Assembly: GCF_013284245.2 (NCBI RefSeq)
Contig: NZ_CP085876.1
Location: forward strand, 5,172,001-5,236,000
DNA length: 64,000 nt
From: Brevibacillus sp. DP1.3A
GTDB taxonomy: Bacteria; Bacillota; Bacilli; Brevibacillales; Brevibacillaceae
Direction: 5' to 3'
Under the pieces are notes generated by a model, which saw nothing but the letters and a program-made list of their open reading frames with translations, was not told where the DNA came from and made no database searches. Shown here piece after piece: positions 15,291 to 23,770 of the stretch. The stretch's first letter is position 1, and each line of letters starts with the position of its first letter. The position numbers were made by a program, and so were the translations under genes.

Positions 15291-16505
15291 ATGAAATTGG
15301 TACAACGATGGGTAAGTATTTTTCTGTCAGCGGCGATACTATCAACCCTCGTCGCCTGTGGTGCGGCCGACGACAAGGGGCAGACTCAGCTCGCTACGAC
15401 ACAGGCGCCTGCAGGCAGTGTTCAGGAATTGTTCGGCAGTAGCTTGTTCGTAGGCGACTCCATTATCGGAGGACTGACGAACGATGACCTGATGCCTGAA
15501 GCGAACGCTATGGGGGGATTGGGCGCAACGGTCCAATCTACACTGGACAACGTCGAAGAGATCACGAGCCGCAAGCCGTCGCATGTGTTCCTGTCAATGG
15601 GGCAGAACGATCTCGGGGAACCGCTGGAGGAAGCGAAGAAGACATTCATACAGAAATACACTCGGCTGGTTGATCGTATAAGGGAACTCCTGCCAGCGGC
15701 CCGCGTCTACATGCTGTCGATTACGCCAGTAGATGCCACATCACCGTTCGGTGCGTCCATGAACCCGCAGATTGAAACATTCAACGCAGCCCTGCAGAAA
15801 ATGGCGAAGGAGAAGGGAATCGACTACATTGACCTTGCACCCATTTTCCGGCAGCACAAGATTCAATACGATGAAGACGGCTCTCATTTCACGAACCCAT
15901 TCTACCCCATCCTGCTGGGCTATTTGAAAGAGCGAACGGATTTGGCCAATCAGCTGCGCGGTCCGGCGGTCACCGATACGAACGAAGCCTACAAAGCAGC
16001 GTTCAGGCACAGTGTTTTCCTGGGGGATTCCATCCTGGGGGCGTTGTCCTATCTGAACAAAGTGGATACAGCGAATGTCATCGCCCCGAGCGGCGCGACG
16101 CTCTCTCTCGCTCTCATGAATGTCGAGAAACTCGCCAGCCGGGCACCGGAACATGTCTTCATTCTGTTGGGCAGCAATGACATTCGGTTGTCGGACAAGC
16201 AGGAATTCGTCGAGCGCTATCGCCAGCTGATCGACAGCATCCGGAACAAGCTGCCAAAGGCCAAGCTCCACATCCTGTCAATCCCGCCAGTCGCCGAGGA
16301 AACCCTGAAACAAGTGCCGCAGTATGCGAACATTACTGCCTTCAACCAAGCGCTTGAACAGTTGGCCGATGAAGTCAAAGTCGATTACGTGGACTTGTCA
16401 CCCCTCTTCACCTCCAACAAAATCCAATACGCGGACAACGGCGTTCACTTCAAACCGCATTTCTATCCGTTGCTCCTGGACTACTTGAAGGGACTTGTAA
16501 AGTAA
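15291..16505 (+). CDS. Lipoprotein with two tandem SGNH/GDSL hydrolase domains
   Basis: A 404-residue exported lipoprotein: signal peptide with lipobox 'STLVACG' (Cys about 23), then two SGNH hydrolase domains of about 185 residues each. Domain 1 has block I 'FVGDSIIGG', block III 'GQNDLG' and block V 'DGSHFTN'. Domain 2 has 'FLGDSILGA', 'GSNDIR' and 'NGVHFKP'. Both keep Ser, Gly, Asn and the Asp/His pair, so both could be active esterases, probably removing acetyl groups from a wall polysaccharide. ATG 15291 follows AAGGAG by eight bases; an upstream frame lacks a site. The two halves are clearly related along their length, so the gene arose by internal duplication. It is richer in G+C than its neighbours. 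Confidence 0.8.
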   Translation: MKLVQRWVSIFLSAAILSTLVACGAADDKGQTQLATTQAPAGSVQELFGSSLFVGDSIIGGLTNDDLMPEANAMGGLGATVQSTLDNVEEITSRKPSHVFLSMGQNDLGEPLEEAKKTFIQKYTRLVDRIRELLPAARVYMLSITPVDATSPFGASMNPQIETFNAALQKMAKEKGIDYIDLAPIFRQHKIQYDEDGSHFTNPFYPILLGYLKERTDLANQLRGPAVTDTNEAYKAAFRHSVFLGDSILGALSYLNKVDTANVIAPSGATLSLALMNVEKLASRAPEHVFILLGSNDIRLSDKQEFVERYRQLIDSIRNKLPKAKLHILSIPPVAEETLKQVPQYANITAFNQALEQLADEVKVDYVDLSPLFTSNKIQYADNGVHFKPHFYPLLLDYLKGLVK

Positions 16506-16536
16506 GGAAATGGCCGGTTAGTTGGCAAGCGTCAAA

Positions 16537-16568
16537 CAGCCCCCACCTTTTAACTAGGGTAGGGGCTG
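16537..16568. terminator. Terminator after the SGNH lipoprotein gene
   Basis: CAGCCCC pairs with GGGGCTG, and the inner ACC pairs with GGT, around an AT-rich loop, followed by TGTATTTT. It lies between the lipoprotein and the convergent phosphatase remnant. Confidence 0.75.
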
Positions 16569-16574
16569 TGTATT

Positions 16575-17098
16575 TTAACATTTTACAAAGTGGTTCCTGT
16601 ATCCTTCCGTGTTGATTTCCAAGGCATTTAGTTGTCCACCAGAATAGCCACACCCGCCATCTATTCCTATTTTATCACCTTCTGTTGAATACCAAATTTG
16701 ATTGGGTTCTGGATTCGATATTATTCTAGAAGTTGGGGTGTGTCCAAATACTACAACTTTGTCAATGTTTGTTGGACTTTCTATAAAATCCTCACCTAGC
16801 CAGACAAAATCGGAAGGTGTTGTTTCTCGCCAATTCCTTGGACGAACTCCTGCGTGTACAAAAATATGTCCTTCATCTTCAAAGTAATTGCATCTTCCTC
16901 CTCCACCATTCTTTTTATCTCTGAAACAACTTTTAGAGATTCAGGTCCTCTACTTATATAATCTCCAATAAAAATAGCTTGGTCCTGTATTGGCCTATAA
17001 TTTATTTTTTCCAGTAGCAGCTTACGTACATGAAAATATCCATGGATATCACCAATAATAAGTTTTGCACTGATTCTTTTTCCGAAAACTAGCAACAA
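16575..17098 (-). pseudogene. Metallophosphatase with internal deletion and frameshift
   Basis: The first frame (17098 to about 16870) encodes 'LIIGDIHGYFHVRKLLLEKI' and 'QAIFIGDYISRGPESLKVV', the metal-binding motifs I and II of bacterial serine/threonine-type metallophosphatases. The matching end is in another frame: 'FEDEGHIFVHAGVRP', 'VVFGHTPT' and 'IGIDGGCGYSGG'. Between them the obligatory GNHE segment is gone and the frame shifts at about 16870-16885, where 'ITLK' of the first part runs into 'YFEDEG' of the second. This fits one internal deletion of a once complete gene of roughly 220-250 codons. Without the Asn-His pair the product cannot be active. The AT-rich sequence differs from its neighbours. 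Confidence 0.8.
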
Positions 17099-17167
17099 TT
17101 TTGTCGATCAAACGTACAACTCTTATAAGATACATAATTTAACAATGTAATCGAGGTGTTAACAAGC

Positions 17168-20100
17168 ATGGAAGCATCAATCTCAATTGTCACCTACCGC
17201 CCTGAGTTGGCCGCAGCGGTCGCAGATATGTGGAATGCCAGCCGAGATAGCTGGGGAGGCGGAAATTCGATTACGACAGCCGAACAAATCAGACAAGAAG
17301 AAGCAGCCTCTGACGCTATCACTGTCTATCTCGCAATGGAAGGTGAAACGGTCGTTGGTTATTGCAGCCTGGCCGAATATCGGGAAGATACCGGTGCCCT
17401 CTATATCCCGTTGCTCAATGTACGTCCCGACTTTCACGGAAAAAAAGTCGGCCGGATGCTGCTTTCATGCGCACTGGAGAAAACGATTGAGCTCGACTGG
17501 CCGCGACTTGATCTGTATACGTGGGCAGGAAACACGAAAGCTGTTCCGTTGTATAAGAAGTTCGGGTTTTTCTGGGAAGACCGGGACGACGCCACCCATC
17601 TGATGAACATGATTCCTTCTGTGCTCCGTACCGAAGCGATCGCCCACTATTTTGAGGAGCTTGATTGGTATCAGGACTCCACTCGGGAGATCGTTGTAGA
17701 GCCGGATGGACGCAAGGAAAACGGCTTTGATTACTTCATATACTCCTGGGCAAAAGGAGAAAAGAGCTTGCGCGTGGAGTTTGAGCGGCGGGGTCGGGGC
17801 ATGCGCCTCATCGAGACGGAGGATTATCTCGTGTCTGCCGAAGCGGAAAAGCTGGAGCTAGTCTTTGGACGGGAATATCAAATTCACTACCGGATCGTCA
17901 ACAAATCAGGAAAGCCGTTACAGATTTCGTTAAACGGGCAACCGAGCGACACGATCCGCTTTGATTATCAACACGAGCTGGCTGTGACAGATGAAACGAC
18001 GCTGTCAGCTACCTTTTTTGTCGATCCAATCACAGAAGAACAAAGCATCTGGCGCACGCATCCGCGTGTTTGTACCAACCTGCTGATCAACGGCAAGGCA
18101 GCGCTGTTCGAGGTAGGAATCCTTCCCAAGTTTCCTGCTACCCTTTCCTTGCATGTACCTGGCCTCTCCTATCCGGGACAAACAAAGCTGTTTTATTTGG
18201 ACGTGGAAAACAACTTTGCGGAAGAAGCGGAATTTTCATTCGAGCTGCCCTTGTGTTCATTTTTTGGCTTACAAGAGCAACGCCACACTTTGAAACTGGC
18301 TGGCAAAGAGCGCATTTCGCTTCCGCTTAACGCTGACCTGTATGAACACGGCTTTTACGAAGCCAACGTGCAGGTGGAGACAAAGCTCGCAGATGGCAGA
18401 TCGGTTTCTTTTGCCAAAAAAATCGGAGCTGCCTTTACGGGGCTTGGTGCGATGGTGTCGGGAGAAACAGAACAGGCTTGGCAAGTTCACCATGGCCGCC
18501 ATACGCTCTACTTGAACAAAGAAGATAATGAGATAACCGTTGTCGGCGGGACAGGTGGGGAGCCAACTAACTTCCTCTATCCCAAGCTCGGCAAACCGTT
18601 TTCCAGCGAGTTCTCGAAGAAGCGTGCCGAGAAAGTTGAGTTTATCGTGGAAAAGGGAGCAATCGGCATCCGTGCAACGTATCGCTCCGGGGCATACCCG
18701 CAAATTGCACTGGTTAGCAAAACGCTCCTGTTCGGGGATGGCACCGTAGAACATGGAGTGGAGATAGAAAACCACTCTGCTGACAAGTTGACTACTGAGC
18801 TTTGGCTTAACCAAGGATTTAGTCACAGTTTTCATCGCCCCATTGTGCCGTACCAAGGCCGTTATGTTGAAACACCATCCTCCTACGGCAGCGATATGGA
18901 TTATTGGGATGCTGAGTTAGTCAGTGAAAACTGGCTGTTTACACAGGATGAAACGGCCCCATGGGGAATGTGCTGGCCTCCTGAATACCGTTTTGACATT
19001 CAAGGCTGGTACGTCACACTTGAAACCAATCTCGGCATGCTTGCTCCACATGAAAAAAAATCGTTCGGCCCCTTCCACTTCTCGCATGGGGGCTACGCTG
19101 ACTGGAAAGAGTTCCGTGCCTTTGCCCGTAAAGAACCTATGCCAGCAGACCTGATCTTGACCTCTCACCTAGAGTTGAGTGCCAATGGGCAAAATCCGTT
19201 TGTCACAAGCAAGGAACTGGATGTACAGGTGAAAGAATACAAGCAGCAGTACTTGGACGGAGAACTGATGGCATCTCTTTTGAGCGAGTCAGCTTCCGAA
19301 CAAACGCAGAACTTTACAGAAGATGTGGAAGAGACGGAATCTGGCTTCTCCTTCATGACGCCAGAAAAACCATATGACCTCGTGCAAGTAGAGGGACGTT
19401 TTGCCACTCATATGTCGCATTTGCAGAGCGCGATTTTCCCAATCGGTCAAGGCAAGGTCATACAGGAGCAAACAGAGGAAGAAGGACAGCAGGTCTATAT
19501 CGCCGACAATGGACGATTGCGGATCAAAGCTGCTCCAGATTTTGCTCCGACGCTATACTCGCTTACAAGCAATGGGCAGGAGTGGCTGGACAGCGCATTC
19601 CCTGAACGGAAGCCGAAATCTTGGTGGAATCCGTGGACAGGTGGAATCGGCAACTATATGGAGGAGTTAAGCGCGTTTTCACTGGTTAAGGAAGAGCGTA
19701 CTGCTTCCTTTGTCGAGCTAATCGACAACAAGCAAAATGCGTGGCAGGGAATTAAGGTGAGCTACCATGTGAAAAAGCAGGAGAAGTATCGCGGGTTGAC
19801 TTGCCATCAGTATTACTTACTGCTGCCAGGAGTACCTGTCCTCTGTCATACCGTAGCGATCGAGCAGAATACCGGAACGTACTTTGCTGGCAAGGAATTA
19901 GCCACTGACATCTTTTTGCAGCCAGGAACCGAGGACGAGGCGGTATGGCTGAAAACCATCGGTACGAATGGCGAGGAGCTCAGCTACAAGCTGGCACAAG
20001 GTGAATTGGATGTCCTTGAAGTATCCGATTATGTCCTAGGGCGAGCTTCCTGCAAGGATCAGATGCATATCGTTACTGACCTCGATACTGCGGACCTCCA

Positions 20101-20263
20101 AGTATACGCAAACAAGGAAGTGGCCGTAGCTTCTGTCATACGCGAACTGAATCTACCAAACAACAGCACTACCTTTACTCCGCCTGTCTTTTTCCTGTTT
20201 GCCGACAACACGCTTCCATCCAATGCCTTGTCTGACTTACGGGCGATACGCTTTGCCAAATAA
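17168..20263 (+). CDS. GNAT acetyltransferase fused to a large beta-rich region
   Basis: A very long protein (1031 residues). Residues 1-155 form a GNAT N-acetyltransferase domain: 'YIPLLNVRPDFHGKKVGRML' holds the acetyl-CoA binding loop, and 'NTKAVPLYKKFGFFWEDRDD' the closing strand. The next 870 residues have no signal peptide, are rich in beta strands and aromatic residues, and contain two segments ('LYSLTSNGQEWLDS', 'SWWNPWTGGIGNYMEE') reminiscent of carbohydrate-active beta-sandwich domains. I do not recognise a catalytic motif there. GAGGTG nine bases before ATG 17168 sets the start. An amidohydrolase gene follows 14 bp after its end, so the two probably act on the same modified sugar or amine. 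Most GNAT enzymes are 150-300 residues, so the fusion is unusual. Confidence 0.75.
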   Translation: MEASISIVTYRPELAAAVADMWNASRDSWGGGNSITTAEQIRQEEAASDAITVYLAMEGETVVGYCSLAEYREDTGALYIPLLNVRPDFHGKKVGRMLLSCALEKTIELDWPRLDLYTWAGNTKAVPLYKKFGFFWEDRDDATHLMNMIPSVLRTEAIAHYFEELDWYQDSTREIVVEPDGRKENGFDYFIYSWAKGEKSLRVEFERRGRGMRLIETEDYLVSAEAEKLELVFGREYQIHYRIVNKSGKPLQISLNGQPSDTIRFDYQHELAVTDETTLSATFFVDPITEEQSIWRTHPRVCTNLLINGKAALFEVGILPKFPATLSLHVPGLSYPGQTKLFYLDVENNFAEEAEFSFELPLCSFFGLQEQRHTLKLAGKERISLPLNADLYEHGFYEANVQVETKLADGRSVSFAKKIGAAFTGLGAMVSGETEQAWQVHHGRHTLYLNKEDNEITVVGGTGGEPTNFLYPKLGKPFSSEFSKKRAEKVEFIVEKGAIGIRATYRSGAYPQIALVSKTLLFGDGTVEHGVEIENHSADKLTTELWLNQGFSHSFHRPIVPYQGRYVETPSSYGSDMDYWDAELVSENWLFTQDETAPWGMCWPPEYRFDIQGWYVTLETNLGMLAPHEKKSFGPFHFSHGGYADWKEFRAFARKEPMPADLILTSHLELSANGQNPFVTSKELDVQVKEYKQQYLDGELMASLLSESASEQTQNFTEDVEETESGFSFMTPEKPYDLVQVEGRFATHMSHLQSAIFPIGQGKVIQEQTEEEGQQVYIADNGRLRIKAAPDFAPTLYSLTSNGQEWLDSAFPERKPKSWWNPWTGGIGNYMEELSAFSLVKEERTASFVELIDNKQNAWQGIKVSYHVKKQEKYRGLTCHQYYLLLPGVPVLCHTVAIEQNTGTYFAGKELATDIFLQPGTEDEAVWLKTIGTNGEELSYKLAQGELDVLEVSDYVLGRASCKDQMHIVTDLDTADLQVYANKEVAVASVIRELNLPNNSTTFTPPVFFLFADNTLPSNALSDLRAIRFAK

Positions 20264-20277
20264 GGGAGGGCTTCCCA

Positions 20278-21135
20278 ATGAAAATCATTGATGCGCACAT
20301 GCATTTATCCCATATCGAGGAATTCAAGCGGACGGCGGCAGAAAAGTCGTTTGTCGATTACTCCGTCGCTGGTCTCTTGCAAGAATATGCCGAGAACGGC
20401 GTGGTCCTTGGGATAGGCATGGGCTTAACAGAGACTCAGCCAGACGGCTTCCCCGATGTGGAAGCTGTCACTCCCATGGGACTAGACCTGACAGACGAGT
20501 TGCCGCCACAGTTCGTCTATTGCCTGGGAATCAACCCGTTCAAGCTGGATGAAGCAGCAGTAGCACGCTTGGAAGCTGACCTGCAAAAGCCCAATGTGGT
20601 CGGGTTGAAAATCTATCTGGGCTACTATCCATTCTACGCCTATGATAGCGTCTACGATCCCGTTTATGCGCTCGCAGCCAAATACCAGGTACCTGTCGTC
20701 TTTCACACCGGCGATACGTACTCGGAACGTGGGCTCTTAAAATACTCCCACCCTCTCACACTGGACGAGGTGGCGGTGAAGCATCGAGACGTCAATTTCA
20801 TGATGGCCCATTTTGGCGATCCATGGGTACTCGATGGGGCAGAAGTCGTTTATAAAAACCGCAATATGTTTGCAGATCTCTCCGGCTTAATGGTCGGTGA
20901 CGCAGCCAATTGCAAGCGACTCGCGGACTCCCCGCTCTTCTTCTCCCATCTGCGCCACGCAATTACCTATTGTGATCATTACGACAAGTTTTTGTTCGGA
21001 ACAGACTGGCCGTTGGCGCCAGTGAAGCCATATATCCAGTTTGTACAGGAGCTGTTCCCAGCGGAGTATCACGAGGATGTGTTTTACAAGACAGCATTGA
21101 CGGTGTTTCCCAAAATCAAGCCGTTGGTTGAGTAG
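20278..21135 (+). CDS. Amidohydrolase-2 family metal-dependent hydrolase
   Basis: A 285-residue TIM-barrel enzyme of the amidohydrolase superfamily. Metal-binding motifs are 'IDAHMHLS' at residues 3-10, 'VVFHTGDTY' near 140, 'FMMAHFGDPW' near 180 and the final Asp in 'FGTDWPLAP' near 240. Family members hydrolyse or decarboxylate small carbonyl compounds using one Zn. GGGAGGG before the ATG supports the start, only 14 bp after the giant GNAT gene, and both end at a common terminator. No helper gene reveals the substrate. The pairing suggests that an N-acetylated or lactone-like compound is processed in two steps (inference). Confidence 0.8.
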   Translation: MKIIDAHMHLSHIEEFKRTAAEKSFVDYSVAGLLQEYAENGVVLGIGMGLTETQPDGFPDVEAVTPMGLDLTDELPPQFVYCLGINPFKLDEAAVARLEADLQKPNVVGLKIYLGYYPFYAYDSVYDPVYALAAKYQVPVVFHTGDTYSERGLLKYSHPLTLDEVAVKHRDVNFMMAHFGDPWVLDGAEVVYKNRNMFADLSGLMVGDAANCKRLADSPLFFSHLRHAITYCDHYDKFLFGTDWPLAPVKPYIQFVQELFPAEYHEDVFYKTALTVFPKIKPLVE

Positions 21136-21143
21136 ACGATACG

Positions 21144-21183
21144 AATCCCATGTCTCTTCCTCTCGAAGAAACATGGGATTTTT
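21144..21183 (+). terminator. Terminator of the GNAT-amidohydrolase operon
   Basis: AATCCCATGT and ACATGGGATT form a perfect 10-bp stem followed by TTT, starting eight bases after the amidohydrolase stop. Confidence 0.85.
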
Positions 21184-21359
21184 CATTTGTTCAATAAAAC
21201 TTCTTCTATTTACGACAAAAAACGACAGTTTTCGTATTATGATAGAATATGCGAGTTTGCTTATACAACATCAGTAATGGACAACCATGACCCAAAGCTT
21301 TCGCTAGTACAGATAGAGCAAGACTAGGTTTCTACTTTAATGGGGGAGGACATGTTTCC

Positions 21360-22205
21360 TTGAAGAAAAAAATTGCCTGGGTTACAGACAGCACCGCACT
21401 CATCCCTGATCACATCATGGAAGAGCATGACATCTACGTCGTTCCACTGGAGATTATCTTTGAAGATGGCACTTTTGAAGACGGCATTGATTTAGCGCCT
21501 GAACAGCTTTATCAAAAAATTGTACAGGCTAGTTATGCTCCCAAAACGTCACAGCCTTCCTTAGGAAAATTTGTGACGCTCTACGAACGATTAAAGGAAG
21601 AGTATGAATGCGCGATTGCTGTCCACCTCTCCTCTGATCTGAGTGGGACCTACAATTCAAGTGCAACAGCAGCCAAGATGGTAGACTTCCCTGTCGAGCC
21701 GGTAGATTCCAAGCTGATGTCGTACCCGATTACCTCGATCATCTTAAACGGAATCGAGCAAGCCAAAGAAGGAAAAGGCTATCAGGAGATTGCGGCTTCC
21801 TTGCGCGAGGAATACAAAAAGTTTGAGAACTATATCCTGGTTGGCAGTCTCGACCAGTTTTACAAGGGCGGCCGAATGACCGGTTTGCAATATTTCATCG
21901 GCAATCTGCTTCAGATCAAGCCGATTTTCCAAATTAAAGATGGGCTGTTTGAAGTATATGAAAAGGTTCGTACCGAAGGGAAAGCCGTCAAGCGCATGCT
22001 GGAACAGCTGGAGAAAGCCAAACAGAATTACACCGTGAAGCACGTGCAGATTTTGCATGGCAACGTTTTGGACAAAGCGCTGGAACTGAAAGAGAAAATT
22101 CAGAGCAAGTACTCCGATGTCGAGGTGTTGGTTGGACCGATCAGTTCCACGATTGGGGCGCATGCTGGGATGGGGACGCTGGCGTTGGCTTGGCGGAATG
22201 AGTAA
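21360..22205 (+). CDS. DegV family fatty-acid-binding protein
   Basis: A 281-residue cytoplasmic DegV/FakB-type protein. Visible motifs are 'VTDSTALIP' at the N-terminus, 'KTSQPSLGKF' near 65, 'LSSDLSGTYNSS' near 95 and 'YKGGRMTG' near 170, the residues that hold the fatty acid carboxylate and contact the FakA kinase in known members. It supplies exogenous or recycled fatty acids to phospholipid synthesis. The start is TTG: GGGGGAGG lies 10 bases upstream, and the only nearby ATG reads out after three codons. It is monocistronic; no fakA is in the window. Confidence 0.85.
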   Translation: MKKKIAWVTDSTALIPDHIMEEHDIYVVPLEIIFEDGTFEDGIDLAPEQLYQKIVQASYAPKTSQPSLGKFVTLYERLKEEYECAIAVHLSSDLSGTYNSSATAAKMVDFPVEPVDSKLMSYPITSIILNGIEQAKEGKGYQEIAASLREEYKKFENYILVGSLDQFYKGGRMTGLQYFIGNLLQIKPIFQIKDGLFEVYEKVRTEGKAVKRMLEQLEKAKQNYTVKHVQILHGNVLDKALELKEKIQSKYSDVEVLVGPISSTIGAHAGMGTLALAWRNE

Positions 22206-22357
22206 GAGTTAAATGGGCCAGTCTCACATGCCGGTTTTTTCGGCAAAGAGCTGCCCCCTTTGCCTTTCATTTTGGCACAATTTCATCATGTTCCAACCTT
22301 GATCACGACATTCCCCTTCTTGCTCATCGTTCCATAAACTACCGCATCACACAAAAA

Positions 22358-22378
22358 AACACGCCGAGCTGGCGTGTT
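22358..22378. terminator. Bidirectional terminator near the CoxG-like gene
   Basis: AACACGCC and GGCGTGTT with loop GAGCT; seven T follow on the minus strand and TTCGTTTT on the plus strand. It ends the CoxG-like transcript. Confidence 0.85.
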
Positions 22379-22399
22379 TTCGTTTTGGTGGCAAGGATA

Positions 22400-22837
22400 C
22401 TATTTCGTTATACGTTTTCCAATAGCCTCCACGAGCTCCCTCGTTGTCTTGGGAAGATTGGATTTCAGAATGGAATTGATCATGGGGCCCTTCACACCAT
22501 GGGCAGTGATGTCGAGACATCCCGTCATTTTCGTACGTGCCTCCCCCAAAGCTTTTGCTTGGAAGTAGCCATGTCCAGTGAAATTCCCGCTGATCCCCGT
22601 CAAGGTAAACCTCACCTCGGTCGGAGGCGTCCATTCGGTGATATCTACTTGCAGACTGATCGTTTTCTTCATGATGCCGATATCGCCTGTAAACGTCCAA
22701 GCGACACGTCGTTCATTGATTACCTCGTGGCTGATGTAGCCAGGTACCAGTGGAACCCAATTCTCCACTATACTCACAAACTGCCATACCGACCCAATGG
22801 GCTGGTTCAGCTCCACATCATGTATTCCTTGAGGCAT
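22400..22837 (-). CDS. CoxG-like SRPBCC domain protein
   Basis: A 145-residue START/SRPBCC-fold protein. The sequence from 'ELNQPIGSVWQFVSIVENWVPLVPG' to 'GEARTKMTGCLDITAHGVKGPMIN' matches the carbon monoxide dehydrogenase subunit G (CoxG) family. In many bacteria this protein stands alone, without CO dehydrogenase, and recruits enzymes to the membrane or binds lipids. There are no cox genes here, so the link to CO oxidation is weak. AAGGA stands about 12 bases before the ATG. Monocistronic. Confidence 0.75.
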   Translation of the reverse strand: MPQGIHDVELNQPIGSVWQFVSIVENWVPLVPGYISHEVINERRVAWTFTGDIGIMKKTISLQVDITEWTPPTEVRFTLTGISGNFTGHGYFQAKALGEARTKMTGCLDITAHGVKGPMINSILKSNLPKTTRELVEAIGKRITK

Positions 22838-22924
22838 GATTTGCTCATTCCTTCCCCCAGTGTTCTTTGGTATCTTGTTATGTTTATTGTCGGAACACGG
22901 GAGATATTTCAGGAATATGGCGGG

Positions 22925-23686
22925 TTAATCCCACCAAAAATACCACACATCCTGTTTCATTAAATAATCGGCATAATGCCCTATTGAAGGAAACTCATCC
23001 AAAACGTACTGACAAAAGATGAAATGCTCTTGTGCCAGCTTTAGGGCCTCCTGGTAGGTCTGCGGTCTTGAACCGGCTTGAAAAATCCAAGTATCCTCTG
23101 TCACAGCGAGAATCTTGATCCCATACGCCTCCTGCCAGTGCTTTACGATAACGGACTGATAAACAGGTAGTGGGCAGTCATTATAGCCGCCCATCGGGAC
23201 CCACAACGGTGCTTCATAACCAGATGCTAGCGGCAATTCCATAACAATCAAGGAATCATCTTCTAACCGATCCTGAACCCATTTTTCACTTATGAGAAAG
23301 GACTCCATCTCTGTTTCACTGAGTTGTTCATTGATTAGCTCATGACCTTCCCATATAAGGGAATATGCCTTATAGATTTCTTCAAAGTTCTTCCCATCCA
23401 AATTTTTCAACTCGGATGAAATGTCTGTATACAACAGTCGAGATTTTACAATTTGCCGAAAGACATCCTCTACTAATAAATGATGAACCTCCTCTAGCTG
23501 GTTATGTACATAATCAGAGAGTGATCCTTCTTCGTCCACAGCTTCTTCTATCATCTCTAGTATATTATAGCTAGGCAGGACCAAAATGCTGTGCTTATCT
23601 TCCTTTGTAGCAGGTACCGAGAAGTCTTCCCCAGCAACCACTTCTATGTCACATTCTTTTAGGTAATTTGACAACTCTTCTACCAT
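22925..23686 (-). CDS. DUF4253 domain protein
   Basis: A 253-residue acidic cytoplasmic protein. The last 100 residues hold the DUF4253 pattern: 'APLWVPMGGYNDCPLP', then 'HWQEAYGIKILAVTEDTW' and 'ALKLAQEHFIFCQYVLDE'. DUF4253 proteins are common in Bacillales and Actinobacteria and often act, or are thought to act, as immunity-type partners of secreted toxins; no toxin gene is beside this one. The first 150 residues are family-specific and unassigned. ATG 23686 has AGAGGTG upstream and is preferred over GTG two codons earlier. Confidence 0.7.
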   Translation of the reverse strand: MVEELSNYLKECDIEVVAGEDFSVPATKEDKHSILVLPSYNILEMIEEAVDEEGSLSDYVHNQLEEVHHLLVEDVFRQIVKSRLLYTDISSELKNLDGKNFEEIYKAYSLIWEGHELINEQLSETEMESFLISEKWVQDRLEDDSLIVMELPLASGYEAPLWVPMGGYNDCPLPVYQSVIVKHWQEAYGIKILAVTEDTWIFQAGSRPQTYQEALKLAQEHFIFCQYVLDEFPSIGHYADYLMKQDVWYFWWD

Positions 23687-23770
23687 CGTCACACCTCTTT
23701 TTTTTGCATTTTTTCATACCGTATATCTTACCACATCTAACAGAAAAATCCTGCGTACCCTCTCTTAGAT

